Shown in pieces: positions 8,014 to 17,533 of a stretch of 64,000 nucleotides of DNA. The position numbers were made by a program, and so were the translations under genes. The notes beneath the pieces were generated by a model that worked only from the letters and a program-made list of their open reading frames with translations, did not search any database and was not told where the DNA came from. The stretch is from Hoeflea sp. IMCC20628 (GTDB taxonomy: Bacteria > Pseudomonadota > Alphaproteobacteria > Rhizobiales > Rhizobiaceae), in the NCBI RefSeq assembly GCF_001011155.1, contig NZ_CP011479.1, positions 3,118,501 to 3,182,500 on the forward strand, written 5' to 3'. Position 1 is the first letter of the stretch; every line of letters begins with the position of its first letter.

Positions 8014-10158
8014 ATGAGCAGCGCAGACATGCCAGGCTTCGCGGTCACTCAGGTGTACCGGCTAGATGGACGCGACCGCACGGCCGCCTTCGCCAGCTTT
8101 GACAACGGCGTGCCGTGCCTTGTGCATTTCGGCGCGGCGCTGCCGGAGCGCGATGACATCGCTTCGCTGGCGATTGCCACCATCCCCAATGTCGGCGCCG
8201 GACAGATCGATCCGTTCCAGCCGCTGACGCTGTGCCCGCTGGCGATCACCGGCTGGCAGGGCCATCCCGGCATGATCCTGCAGAACGCCGATGGTCGTGA
8301 CTACCTGGCCAATCCGAAGCTGGTTTCGACAGAAGCCGACGGCAGCCATGGAGTTCGTTTCACGCTTGCCGATCGCGGCAAGGCCGCCGGTGTGAAGCTT
8401 GTGATCTCGGCCCGGCTCGATCCTGGGACCGGCATTCTGCATCTGCAACAGACGCTGAGCCTGCCGGAAGGGATGAGCTGCAGCTGGCTGGCGGCCCCTG
8501 CAGTCCCCGCCCCCACCGGCATGGGGCGCATCATCGATCATTCCGGACGCTGGTGCGGCGAGTTCCAGCGTCAGGAAACCCAATTCCGCACCGGAGCGCA
8601 TAGCCGTGAAAGCCGCGAGGGCCGTACCGGCCACGCGCATTTTCCCGGCGTCACTCTGGCCTCTACCGCTACCGGCGAAAATGCGGGGGCCTGCCTTGCG
8701 GCAACGCTAGCCTGGAGCGGTGGCCACAGGATGCTGGCCGAGGAACTGCCCGACGGGCGCAGACAGGTGCAGTTCGGTGTGCTCGACGATGCTCTGGCGT
8801 GCGGCGAAATCATCTCGCCTGAACTGATGCTGGCCTGGTCAGGTGACGGTCTGAACGAGGTCTCCCGGTCATTCCACCGGCATCTGCGCGCCATCCAGGC
8901 TCCGGTCAATGCGCGGCGCGGACGTGAACCGCATCCAGTGCATTACAATTGCTGGGAGGCTGTCTATTTCCGCCATTACCTCAGCGAACTCAAAGCCATC
9001 GCCTCGCTGGCTGCTGGTCTCGGCGCCGAACGTTTCGTGCTCGATGACGGCTGGTTCCGGGGCCGCAACGACGACACCTCTAGCCTGGGCGACTGGGAGA
9101 TTGACCGAACAAAATTCCCCGACGGGCTTACCCCGCTGATCGATCATGTTCACAGTGAAGGCATGCGCTTCGGTCTGTGGTTCGAACCCGAAATGGTCAA
9201 TCGTGACAGCGATCTGTTCCGCGCCTATCCTGGCTACATGCTCGGCCCCGACGACCAGCCCAGCGGCCGCAACCAGCATGTGCTCGACATGGCCAATCCG
9301 GCCGTGCGGGCGCATCTGTTTGGCCAGATCGATGCGATCCTGTCGTCGCACGCCATCGACTATGTCAAATGGGACCACAATCGGCCACTGACCGGTGGCG
9401 GACCGGAGCAGGCGCGCGGATTCCTCACATTGCTTGGCGATCTGGTCCGCGCCCACCCGGATGTCGATTTCGAAAGCTGCTCCTCTGGCGGTGGTCGCAT
9501 CGATTTCGGCGTGCTGGAGTTCGCCAGCCGGGTCTGGCTGTCGGATTCCAACGACGCGCTGGAACGGCTTCGCATGCAGCATGAGGCGAGCCGCTGGATT
9601 GCACCGGAGGTACAAGGTTCGCATGTCGGCCCGCGCCATTGCCATACTTCAGGTCGGGTGCTGTCGATGTCGTTTAGGGCCTGGGTGGCGGCGCAACGCC
9701 ACATGGGCTTCGAGATGGACCCGCGCGAATTGACGCCCGAGGAGGCGGCGACCCTCGCGCGCGTCACCGCATGGTGGAAGCTGAACCGCGACTTTCTGTT
9801 TTCGGGAGCCCTGTACCGGCTTGAAAGCGACGAGGTGGAAGTGTTCGCGGAGATGACGGTGGACGCTGGCGCGGACCGGTTCATCCTGTTTGCAGGACAG
9901 GCGGGAGCATCGGCGCAGATATTCCAGCGGCCATTGATTGCTGCAGGGCTTGACCCGGACGCGGTCTACGAGATCAAACTGGTCAATCCCGAGGATGTGA
10001 GCCGCCGCGCCAACCGTCGCATTGTCAACGCTCTACCGGATGGTGGAACAGTGCAGCTGTCTGGCGCATTCCTGATGAACCAGGGGCTCCGCTTGCCAAA
10101 TGCACAACCAGCCTCGATGACCGTGATTGAAGGCCACCGGATTGGCGCAGGAGATTGA
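8014..10158 (+). CDS. Alpha-galactosidase, glycoside hydrolase family 36
   Basis: A 714-residue GH36 enzyme that removes terminal alpha-linked galactose from melibiose- or raffinose-type sugars. The nucleophile motif YVKWDHNRP places Asp454 as catalytic. The likely acid/base is Asp511 in WLSDSND. The N-terminal beta-supersandwich, the central barrel (LDDGWFRGRNDD; FGLWFEPEM) and the substrate-binding ESCSSGGGRID are in the usual order, and the length is normal. No signal peptide is seen, so it should be cytoplasmic, acting after import. It lies tightly inside the operon. Confidence 0.92.
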   Translation: MSSADMPGFAVTQVYRLDGRDRTAAFASFDNGVPCLVHFGAALPERDDIASLAIATIPNVGAGQIDPFQPLTLCPLAITGWQGHPGMILQNADGRDYLANPKLVSTEADGSHGVRFTLADRGKAAGVKLVISARLDPGTGILHLQQTLSLPEGMSCSWLAAPAVPAPTGMGRIIDHSGRWCGEFQRQETQFRTGAHSRESREGRTGHAHFPGVTLASTATGENAGACLAATLAWSGGHRMLAEELPDGRRQVQFGVLDDALACGEIISPELMLAWSGDGLNEVSRSFHRHLRAIQAPVNARRGREPHPVHYNCWEAVYFRHYLSELKAIASLAAGLGAERFVLDDGWFRGRNDDTSSLGDWEIDRTKFPDGLTPLIDHVHSEGMRFGLWFEPEMVNRDSDLFRAYPGYMLGPDDQPSGRNQHVLDMANPAVRAHLFGQIDAILSSHAIDYVKWDHNRPLTGGGPEQARGFLTLLGDLVRAHPDVDFESCSSGGGRIDFGVLEFASRVWLSDSNDALERLRMQHEASRWIAPEVQGSHVGPRHCHTSGRVLSMSFRAWVAAQRHMGFEMDPRELTPEEAATLARVTAWWKLNRDFLFSGALYRLESDEVEVFAEMTVDAGADRFILFAGQAGASAQIFQRPLIAAGLDPDAVYEIKLVNPEDVSRRANRRIVNALPDGGTVQLSGAFLMNQGLRLPNAQPASMTVIEGHRIGAGD

Positions 10159-10159
10159 A

Positions 10160-10930
10160 ATGACTGAACAGACGACGGTATATCCCGACCTGAAGGGCGC
10201 CTCGGTGCTGATCACCGGCGGCGGCTCCGGCATCGGTGCGGCGCTGACCGAGGGCTTTGCCCGGCAGGGTGCGCGCGTCGCCTTTATCGACATCGCTAGT
10301 GAAGTCAGCCAGGCGCTGGTGGAACGGCTCGCCGGTCAGGTCGACCACGCGCCGCTGTTCCTCCACGCCGACCTTAGCGACCTCGACCAGTTGCGCAATG
10401 CCTGCGCCAAGGCCGACGAAGCCCATGGTGCGGTCACCGTGCTGGTGTCCAATGCCGCACTCGACGACCGCCATGATCTCCTGGAGATGAGCGGCGACTA
10501 TTGGGACGCCAACCAGGCGATCAATCTCAGGCCCGCAGCCTTTGCCGCCCAGGCGGTGGCGCCGGGGATGATTGCAGCCGGTAACGGTGCCATCGTCAAT
10601 TTCACCTCGACGTCCTACATGCTCAATATCGGCGCCATGCCGTCTTACACCGCGGCAAAGGCGGGTATTGTCGGGTTGACCAAGGGACTTGCCGGCCGGC
10701 TTGGCCCGCACGGCATCCGCGTCAACGCGATTGCGCCGGGCTGGGTGATGACCGAGCGGCAGAAGAAACTGTGGGTGACCGAGGAAGGTCTGAACGCGAT
10801 GATCGACCGCCAGTGCCTGAAGGAAGCTATCCAGCCCGAAGACATGGTCGGCCCCTGCCTCTTCCTTTCCTCCAATGCCGCACGCATGATCACCGCCCAG
10901 GTGCTGATTGCCGACGGGGGTATGATGTGA
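10160..10930 (+). CDS. SDR-family sugar dehydrogenase, probably D-galactose 1-dehydrogenase
   Basis: A 256-residue classical short-chain dehydrogenase. The dinucleotide motif TGGGSGIG covers residues 19-26. Ser150, Tyr163 and Lys167 form the catalytic set (YTAAK), and SNAAL carries the structural NAA motif. By pathway position it should oxidise D-galactose to galactono-lactone; the family itself does not prove the substrate. An in-frame upstream start at 10127 would overlap the alpha-galactosidase gene; the ATG at 10160 follows GCAGGAG and was chosen. Its TGA overlaps the GTG start of the kinase gene. Confidence 0.8.
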   Translation: MTEQTTVYPDLKGASVLITGGGSGIGAALTEGFARQGARVAFIDIASEVSQALVERLAGQVDHAPLFLHADLSDLDQLRNACAKADEAHGAVTVLVSNAALDDRHDLLEMSGDYWDANQAINLRPAAFAAQAVAPGMIAAGNGAIVNFTSTSYMLNIGAMPSYTAAKAGIVGLTKGLAGRLGPHGIRVNAIAPGWVMTERQKKLWVTEEGLNAMIDRQCLKEAIQPEDMVGPCLFLSSNAARMITAQVLIADGGMM

Positions 10931-11859
10931 GCACATCACCCTGCCTTGTTGCCGTTGACTGGGGAACCTCGAGTTTCCGGCTCTGGCTGATGTCCCGGGA
11001 CGGCACGGTTCTGGCCGAACATCGAAGTAAAGAGGGCATGAGTGAGGTTGCGGAACGCGGCTTTGAACTGGTTCTGGAAAGCCATTTGAGCACTTTGGCC
11101 GTTCCCCAGGATATTCCCGTTGTGATTTGCGGCATGGCCGGATCCCGGCAGGGATGGGTCGAAGCCGGTTACATCGACATCCCGGCAGACCTCACCATCA
11201 TCGGCCAGAATGCGACGATTGTGCCCGGTACAGCGCGCCGGATCATCATTCTTCCGGGCCTGGCGGTGCGCAGCCTGAGCGAGCCAGATGTGATGCGCGG
11301 CGAGGAAACGCAGTTGCTTGGCGCTCACTTCGAGATGCCGAGTGGGACCTGCTACTGCATGCCGGGGACGCACTCGAAATGGGTCAGCATGGACGGGGCA
11401 ACAGTCTCCGGATTTGAGACCTTCATGACCGGCGAGCTGTTTGCCACCATCAACGCCAAAACAATTCTGGCTCATTCGACCGGCGGCAAAGGCGATGTCG
11501 ACGCTCATGATCCGGCCTTCCTCACAGGTGTGCGCGATGGCTGGACCCGGCCTGAGAAAACCACACATCATCTGTTTTCGATCCGGGCCGGACAATTGCT
11601 GTACGGTCACGGCCTTGATGAGAGTCGGGCGCGGCTTTCCGGATTGCTGATCGGTGCAGAACTTGCTGGCGCAGGCATAAATGGCGGTGAACAGATAGGC
11701 CTGGTGGCAAGCGGCGTGCTGCAACGGCTTTATCACGCAGCACTGTCGGAATGCGGCGTCAATGTTCGCGACATCGATGCAGATGTTGCAGTTCGACGCG
11801 GCCTGATCGAATCCTGGCAGCATTTTTCCAACACGAGCGGAGATCAAAAACGCCCATGA
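10927..11859 (+). CDS. dgoK: 2-dehydro-3-deoxygalactonokinase
   Basis: A 310-residue DgoK-family kinase that phosphorylates 2-keto-3-deoxygalactonate at C6. The ATP-binding opening VAVDWGTSSFRLWLM is at the N-terminus, and RGEETQLLGAH and PGTHSKWV are typical family motifs. The frame is open from 10771, but the extension is out-of-frame read-through of the dehydrogenase gene. The GTG at 10927 overlaps the dehydrogenase stop (GTGA) and gives the usual length. It feeds the aldolase encoded immediately downstream, with which it also overlaps. Confidence 0.92.
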   Translation: MSTSPCLVAVDWGTSSFRLWLMSRDGTVLAEHRSKEGMSEVAERGFELVLESHLSTLAVPQDIPVVICGMAGSRQGWVEAGYIDIPADLTIIGQNATIVPGTARRIIILPGLAVRSLSEPDVMRGEETQLLGAHFEMPSGTCYCMPGTHSKWVSMDGATVSGFETFMTGELFATINAKTILAHSTGGKGDVDAHDPAFLTGVRDGWTRPEKTTHHLFSIRAGQLLYGHGLDESRARLSGLLIGAELAGAGINGGEQIGLVASGVLQRLYHAALSECGVNVRDIDADVAVRRGLIESWQHFSNTSGDQKRP

Positions 11860-12494
11860 TACGGATCAAATTTCCCTCCATGAAACGCAGCCTTGTGGCG
11901 ATCCTGCGCGGCATCAAGCCAGAAGAAACCGCCGATATCGTCGACGGTCTGATGGCCGCCGGGTTCACGGCTATCGAGATTCCGCTCAATTCGCCAGACC
12001 CATTCCGCTCCATCGAGATCGCCGTCAAACGCGCTCCGAAAGATGTGCTGATCGGCGCGGGGACCGTGCTGAGCGTCGAAGACGTCGAACGGCTCAACAG
12101 CGTCGGCGGCCGGCTGATGGTCAGTCCGAATGTCGACAGGGAGGTGATTGCACATGCCGCCTCGCACGGGATGGTGACGATGCCGGGCGTTTTCACGCCG
12201 ACCGAAGCGTTGGCCGCCTGCGCTGCCGGGGCCTCGGCGCTCAAATTCTTTCCGGCAAGTGTGCTTGGGCCATCAGGCATCAACGCCATCAGGGCGATCC
12301 TGCCGAAGGATGTTCCTGTTGGCGCTGTGGGCGGCGTGTCCAATGATGATTTTGCCGCTTACGCCAAGGTCGGCGTCAAGACTTTCGGCCTCGGCTCGAG
12401 CCTTTACAAAGCCGGGATGGATGCAGCAGAAGTGTCGCGGCGCGGCCAAGCTGCGATTACGGCCTTTGACGCGCTGGCGGAGGCTGGGCTGTGA
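11856..12494 (+). CDS. dgoA: 2-dehydro-3-deoxy-6-phosphogalactonate aldolase
   Basis: A 212-residue class I KDPG/KDPGal aldolase that splits KDPGal into pyruvate and glyceraldehyde 3-phosphate. Schiff-base Lys130 is in ALKFFPAS; Arg18 in ILRGI and Glu41 in IEIPLNSP are the other active-site residues. PGVFTPTEALAACAAG is a family motif. The ATG at 11856 overlaps the kinase stop (ATGA); a second ATG eight codons in is possible. Galactonate specificity rather than gluconate specificity is inferred from the linked kinase and galactosidases. Confidence 0.92.
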   Translation: MIRIKFPSMKRSLVAILRGIKPEETADIVDGLMAAGFTAIEIPLNSPDPFRSIEIAVKRAPKDVLIGAGTVLSVEDVERLNSVGGRLMVSPNVDREVIAHAASHGMVTMPGVFTPTEALAACAAGASALKFFPASVLGPSGINAIRAILPKDVPVGAVGGVSNDDFAAYAKVGVKTFGLGSSLYKAGMDAAEVSRRGQAAITAFDALAEAGL

Positions 12495-13381
12495 CCGTGG
12501 AGACCGTAGCCTATTCGGGGGCCATCTTGAACACGCCGGCCTGCATTCTGGGCGAAGGCCCTACCTACGATCCGCACACCGGCACGGCGTGGTGGTTTGA
12601 TATCCTTGGGTGCAAGCTTGTTGAATATGTGCTCGCATCGGATACCGCCACAATCCACGATCTGCCGGAGATGGGCAGCGTTCTGGCGCGGGTTGATGGC
12701 GAGCGGCAGGTCATAGCCACTGAGACCGGCCTGCATCTGCGCGATATCGCGTCGGGTAAACTGGAGCTGATCACGCCGATTGAGGCGGACAACACCATCA
12801 CCAGGTCCAATGACGGGCGGGTTCACGCCTGCGGGGCTCTCTGGTTCGGTACCATGGGCAAGAAAGCCGAACCCGGCGCAGGCGCGATCTATCATGTGGC
12901 GCGCGGCGTGGTGGCGACGCTGTTCCCGGATATCTCCATCCCCAACGCGATCTGCTTCTCGCCAGACGGCAGCATCGCCTATTTCACGGACACGGCTGAT
13001 GGCAGGCTGATGCGCGTGGCCATCGACCCGGCAACCGCACTGCCCGTGAGCGAGCCAATGGTGTTTTTTGATCATCGCGGTGGTGACGGTGGGCTTGATG
13101 GTGCGGTGTGCGACCAGGACGGCGTGATCTGGAACGCCCGCTGGGGTCCTGGCTGCGTCGATGCCTATTCGCCCGAGGGCAAGCGGATCATCTCGCTTAA
13201 AGTACCTGCCGGCAAGACAACCTGCCCTGCCTTTGTCGGTCCGAATGCTGATCGTCTGCTTGTCACATCCGCCAGTGAGGGTATGTCCGCAGAACAACTC
13301 GCCTCAGATCCCGGTGCCGGCTCGACGTTCCTGCTTGAGCATCCGGTCAAGGGCCGCTTCGAGCCTGACTATATCCTCTGA
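12491..13381 (+). CDS. SMP-30/gluconolactonase-family sugar lactonase (probable galactonolactonase)
   Basis: A 296-residue six-bladed propeller lactonase. The metal-binding Glu is in ILGEGPTYDP, and typical blade motifs are RSNDGRVHACGALWFGTMG, PNAICFSPDG and DGGLDGAVCDQDG. It should hydrolyse the galactono-lactone made by the upstream dehydrogenase. GTG at 12491 overlaps the aldolase stop by four bases, so it is coupled. L-arabinolactonase activity is possible, because these enzymes are broad and the same pathway handles arabinose in some bacteria. Confidence 0.85.
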   Translation: MTVETVAYSGAILNTPACILGEGPTYDPHTGTAWWFDILGCKLVEYVLASDTATIHDLPEMGSVLARVDGERQVIATETGLHLRDIASGKLELITPIEADNTITRSNDGRVHACGALWFGTMGKKAEPGAGAIYHVARGVVATLFPDISIPNAICFSPDGSIAYFTDTADGRLMRVAIDPATALPVSEPMVFFDHRGGDGGLDGAVCDQDGVIWNARWGPGCVDAYSPEGKRIISLKVPAGKTTCPAFVGPNADRLLVTSASEGMSAEQLASDPGAGSTFLLEHPVKGRFEPDYIL

Positions 13382-13400
13382 TCCTGAAGAGAGTGCCGCG

Positions 13401-15374
13401 ATGCAACGCACACTTGGTGTTTGCTATTACCCTGAACATTGGCCCGAAACACAGTGGGCTGAAGACGCAGCGCGCATGGCGGCGCTCGGCCTGACTTTCG
13501 TGCGCATCGGTGAATTCGCCTGGTCGCGGCTTGAGCCTAAACGCGGCGCCTATGATTTCGACTGGCTGGAGCGTTCCATCAACACGCTGCATGCGGCAGG
13601 TTTGAAGGTAGTTCTGGGAACGCCGACGGCGACGCCACCGAAATGGCTGGTGGATGAAATGCCCGACATGCTGCCGGTTGGCGCTGACGGGCTGGTGCGG
13701 AAATTCGGCTCACGCCGTCATTATGATTTTTCCCATGACGGCTATCTTGAAGAATGCAAGCGGATCACGCTGGCACTGGCCAAGGCATTTGGCGCGCATC
13801 CGGGCGTGGCCGCCTGGCAGACCGACAATGAGTATGATTGCCACAACACCACGCTGTCCTATTCGCCTGCTGCCCGCGCCGGATTCCAAGCTTGGCTGCA
13901 GCAGAAATACCAATCCCCGAATGCGCTCAACCGCGCCTGGGGCAATGTGTTCTGGTCGATGGAGTTGTCGGACTTTGGCGAAATCGACCTGCCCAACCTG
14001 ACCGTCACCGAGGCCAATCCGGCCCATGTGATGGATTTCCGGCGGTATGCGTCAGATATGGTGGTGCGCTTCAACAAGGCGCAGGCCGATATCATCCGGA
14101 CGCATTCGCCGGGCCGGGATGTGATCCACAACTTCATGGGCCGGACACTGGCTTTCGATCATTTCGCCGTCGGCGCGGATCTCGACATTTCCAGCTGGGA
14201 TTCCTATCCGCTCGGATTTCTGGAAGACCGGTCCGATCAGGGTGATGCGTGGAAGCAGACATTCGCCCGTGCAGGCGATCCGGATTTTCAGGCCTTCCAT
14301 CATGATCTCTACCGCGCCACCTCGAAGGGCCGCTGGTGGGTGATGGAGCAGCAGCCCGGGCCAGTGAACTGGGCGCCGCACAACCCCGCCCCGCGCGACG
14401 GCATGGTGCGGCTGTGGAGCTGGGAGGCTTTCGCGCACGGTGCGGAAACCGTGAGTTATTTCCGCTGGCGGCAGGCACCGTTTGCGCAGGAGCAGATGCA
14501 TGCCGGCCTACTGAGGCCGGATTCGAGCGAGGCTGAGGGGTATGACGAGGCGGCACAGGTGGCAGCGGATCTCGGGGCCCTGGATGCTGTGCTCGATGTG
14601 CAGCCCGGCAAGGCCGATGTGGCAATCGTCTTTGACTATCCCTCCGGCTGGGCGTGGGAGATCCAGCCGCAGGGCCGTGAGTTTGACTACTTCCGGCTGG
14701 TGTTCGATTTCTACAGATCCCTACGAAAGCTGGGACTTTCCGTGGATATCGTCCCGGCCAGTGCGCCGCAGTTTGCCGGATACCCTCTCGTTGTCATACC
14801 CGGCCTATTCAGCTGGTCTGCGGAGCTGATTGCGGCGCTCCGTGCGTATGAAGGGGCTCTGCTGATAGGCCCGCGGTCGGGCTCGAAAACCGTTGACTTT
14901 GCCATTCCAGATGGCCTGCCACCGGCCCTGCCGCGCGACATCCTCGATATGCGCGTCACCCGCATCGAGACTTTGCGGGCGGATACACCGGTGCAAGTGA
15001 CCGAAGACGGAATGCTTCAGTTCTGGCGGGAATTTATTGAGACCGGAAGCGGTGCGAAAACCATTTTCAGTGCCGATGACGGCATCCCGGCCTTGGTCAA
15101 ACAAGGCAACCTGCACTATCTCGGCGGCTGGCCCGATCAGCCTCTGATGCATGACATCCTGCAGAAGCTGGCCAATGGCGCTGGCCTGCTCACCAACAAA
15201 TTGAATGATGGCGTCCGCCTGCGCCGACACGGGAACCACATCTTCGCGTTCAATTACGGTGCATCTTCTTTTGACCTGTCCCAGCTTGGTTGGACCAACG
15301 AACCGTTGCTGGGCAAGCTCGTGCTCGAGCCTTCGGGCGTCGCCGTAGCGCCGCTTCAATTCGCGGGGTATTGA
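13401..15374 (+). CDS. Beta-galactosidase, glycoside hydrolase family 42
   Basis: A 657-residue GH42 enzyme. The acid/base is Glu144 in WQTDNEYDC and the nucleophile is Glu316 in VMEQQPGPVNW, the spacing expected for the family. The order is TIM barrel (from YYPEHWPETQW), a trimerisation domain and a small C-terminal beta domain. No signal peptide, so it acts on imported beta-galactosides. The frame is open from 13161 through the lactonase gene, but the ATG at 13401 fits the family N-terminus. It is the last gene of the operon. Confidence 0.92.
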   Translation: MQRTLGVCYYPEHWPETQWAEDAARMAALGLTFVRIGEFAWSRLEPKRGAYDFDWLERSINTLHAAGLKVVLGTPTATPPKWLVDEMPDMLPVGADGLVRKFGSRRHYDFSHDGYLEECKRITLALAKAFGAHPGVAAWQTDNEYDCHNTTLSYSPAARAGFQAWLQQKYQSPNALNRAWGNVFWSMELSDFGEIDLPNLTVTEANPAHVMDFRRYASDMVVRFNKAQADIIRTHSPGRDVIHNFMGRTLAFDHFAVGADLDISSWDSYPLGFLEDRSDQGDAWKQTFARAGDPDFQAFHHDLYRATSKGRWWVMEQQPGPVNWAPHNPAPRDGMVRLWSWEAFAHGAETVSYFRWRQAPFAQEQMHAGLLRPDSSEAEGYDEAAQVAADLGALDAVLDVQPGKADVAIVFDYPSGWAWEIQPQGREFDYFRLVFDFYRSLRKLGLSVDIVPASAPQFAGYPLVVIPGLFSWSAELIAALRAYEGALLIGPRSGSKTVDFAIPDGLPPALPRDILDMRVTRIETLRADTPVQVTEDGMLQFWREFIETGSGAKTIFSADDGIPALVKQGNLHYLGGWPDQPLMHDILQKLANGAGLLTNKLNDGVRLRRHGNHIFAFNYGASSFDLSQLGWTNEPLLGKLVLEPSGVAVAPLQFAGY

Positions 15375-15384
15375 TTACCCCGCG
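15362..15384. terminator. Hairpin at the 3' end of the galactoside operon
   Basis: A perfect 9-bp stem (CGCGGGGTA / TACCCCGCG) with a 5-base loop straddles the beta-galactosidase stop codon, between converging genes. There is no U-tract on either strand, so it may block exonucleases or terminate weakly in both directions. Confidence 0.4.
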
Positions 15385-15400
15385 ACCGAACCACCAGATT

Positions 15401-17467
15401 CTAGATATCCTTCATAAGCCTCAGCGCGTCATAGATTGCCGCGTGGGTATTTCTCGCCGCCACCGCATCGCCGATGCGGAACAGCTGGAAACCGTTAGAG
15501 CCTGACTCCTCCGCAGCGGATGCCGGACCACCGTTCAATGTTTGCGGGTTACCGGCAATAAATGCCTCGTAATCGACCTGACCAAGATTACTCGAGTGCG
15601 GCTTCAGGTCAAAATAGAGATTATCAAGCGGCAATGTGCCGTGATTGATGACGATCTGATCGAAGTGCTGTTCCTTGGCGAGCGGCATGTAATCGCTGCC
15701 GATGGTGGCTTTGAGGCGGTTGCCATCGCGTTCGACCGAGGTCAGCCGGTAGGTGACGGTGAAGGTTACATCCTTGTCCTGCAGCGAACGCATATAGGGC
15801 ACCAGGTTCATCGCCATGACATCCGGTGCAAAGCTGCGGTCCGGCGTCATGATCTCGACCGCAGCTCCGTCCATGGCCGCCACTTCCGCGGCCTGCAGTC
15901 CGGCATGATCGCCGGCGTCATCATAGACCAGAACTGACTTGCCCGGCTTCACGTCACCCGAGATCAGATCCCAGCTTGAAACCACCAACTCGTTGCCCGA
16001 TTCCAGCACCTCGGTGTGCGGCAGACCGCCGGTGGCGATGATCACCACGTCAGGCTCTTCAGCTATCACATCTTCGACTTCAGCCCAGGTATTGAAGCGG
16101 AACTCGACGTCACGCGCTGCGCATTGCGCCATGCGCCACTCGATGATGCCGATCATCTCCTTGCGGCGCTTATTTTGAGCGGTGAGGCGGATCTGGCCGC
16201 CCGGATCAGGCTGCGCCTCAAACACTGTGACCTGATGTCCGCGTTCAGCGGCAACACGAGCCGCTTCCAAGCCCGCAGGCCCTGCCCCGATGATCACCAC
16301 CCGCTTTTTCGTAACCGCCGGCTCAATTGTGTGCGGCATTGTCAGTTCGCGACCGGTAGCCGGGTTGTGGATGCAGAGCGCGTCCCCGGCCTGGTAGATC
16401 CGGTCAAGACAATAGGTGGCGCCAACGCAGGGTCGGATGTCGTGCTCGCGGCCTTCCATGATCTTTCTGACCAAATGGGGGTCCGCCATGTGGGCGCGGG
16501 TCATGCCGACCATGTCGAGCTTGCCATCGGCGATGGCATGACGTGCAGTGGCCACATCCGGAATTCGGGCGGCATGGAAGGTCGGCATGCCGACCTCGGC
16601 GCGAATGCGTCCGGCGAAATCGAGATGCGGCGCCGATTTCATCCCCTGCACCGGGATCACATCGGTCATCGCCGGATCGGTGTGGATCTGGCCACGGATG
16701 ACATTGAGAAAGTCCACATGGCCCGAAGCTTTGAACAGGTGGCCGATGGCAACGCCTTCGTCTTCGCTGATGCCGCCTTTGGCGGTCTCGTCGGCGGTAT
16801 AGCGAACGCCGACCAGCAGCTTGTCGCCGACCCGCGCCTTGATTGCGGCAACCACATCGAGCGCAAAGCGGGCGCGGTTTTCAAGGCTCCCTCCATAGGG
16901 GCCGTCCAGTTCATTGGTCAGTGGCGACATGAACTGGTCCATCAAATGGCCGTAGCATTCGAGCTCGACACCATCTAGGCCGGCTGCGGCCATGCGCTCG
17001 GCAGCATCGGCATAATCGGCGATCACCCGGGCGATGTCCCAGTCTTCCATCTTCTTGGGGAAGGCGCGGTGGGAGGGTTCACGGCGGTGGCTGGGTGAGA
17101 TGGCCGGCAACCAGTCGCCCTTGTTCCAATGGGTGCGACGGCCGAGATGGGTCAGCTGGATCATCACTGCGCAGCCATGGTCGTGGCATTCGTCGGTGAG
17201 TTGCTTCATCCAGCCGACAACCTCGTCCTTGTAGGCGAGCACATTGTTGAACACCGGCGGGCTGTCTTTCGATACAGCCGCAGAACCAGCCGTCATGGTC
17301 ATGGCGATGCCGGCCTTGGCGCGCTCGACATGATAGGCGCGGTAGCGATCCTTGGGCATGCCGTCTTCGGGATAGGCCGGTTCGTGGCTGGTGGTCATGA
17401 TGCGATTTTTCAGCGTCAGATGTTTGAGCTGATAGGGCTGCAGCAGCGGATCATTGACTTGCACCAT
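15401..17467 (-). CDS. StcD-like flavin oxidoreductase / N-methylproline-demethylase-type flavoprotein
   Basis: A 688-residue fusion of an Old Yellow Enzyme-type FMN barrel (residues about 1-380) with an FAD/NAD(P) domain (GAGPAG at 394-399), the layout of trimethylamine dehydrogenase, dienoyl-CoA reductase and N-methylproline demethylase StcD. VELECYGHLMDQFMSP and DGPYGGSLENRARF are barrel motifs. The Fe-S region has Cys347, Cys353 and Cys365 (C-X5-C-X11-C), whereas the classical pattern is C-X2-C-X3-C-X11-C, so one ligand is absent. The ribosome site CCAGGAG precedes the ATG. With an MttB homologue upstream on the same strand, oxidative demethylation of an N-methylated amine or betaine is the best guess. 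Confidence 0.75.
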   Translation of the reverse strand: MVQVNDPLLQPYQLKHLTLKNRIMTTSHEPAYPEDGMPKDRYRAYHVERAKAGIAMTMTAGSAAVSKDSPPVFNNVLAYKDEVVGWMKQLTDECHDHGCAVMIQLTHLGRRTHWNKGDWLPAISPSHRREPSHRAFPKKMEDWDIARVIADYADAAERMAAAGLDGVELECYGHLMDQFMSPLTNELDGPYGGSLENRARFALDVVAAIKARVGDKLLVGVRYTADETAKGGISEDEGVAIGHLFKASGHVDFLNVIRGQIHTDPAMTDVIPVQGMKSAPHLDFAGRIRAEVGMPTFHAARIPDVATARHAIADGKLDMVGMTRAHMADPHLVRKIMEGREHDIRPCVGATYCLDRIYQAGDALCIHNPATGRELTMPHTIEPAVTKKRVVIIGAGPAGLEAARVAAERGHQVTVFEAQPDPGGQIRLTAQNKRRKEMIGIIEWRMAQCAARDVEFRFNTWAEVEDVIAEEPDVVIIATGGLPHTEVLESGNELVVSSWDLISGDVKPGKSVLVYDDAGDHAGLQAAEVAAMDGAAVEIMTPDRSFAPDVMAMNLVPYMRSLQDKDVTFTVTYRLTSVERDGNRLKATIGSDYMPLAKEQHFDQIVINHGTLPLDNLYFDLKPHSSNLGQVDYEAFIAGNPQTLNGGPASAAEESGSNGFQLFRIGDAVAARNTHAAIYDALRLMKDI

Positions 17468-17533
17468 CGGTGGCGGCTCCTGGGATTTGGGTTATCCGGA
17501 AATGGCAAAAGCCGTCCCCGGATCGTTGTCAGT

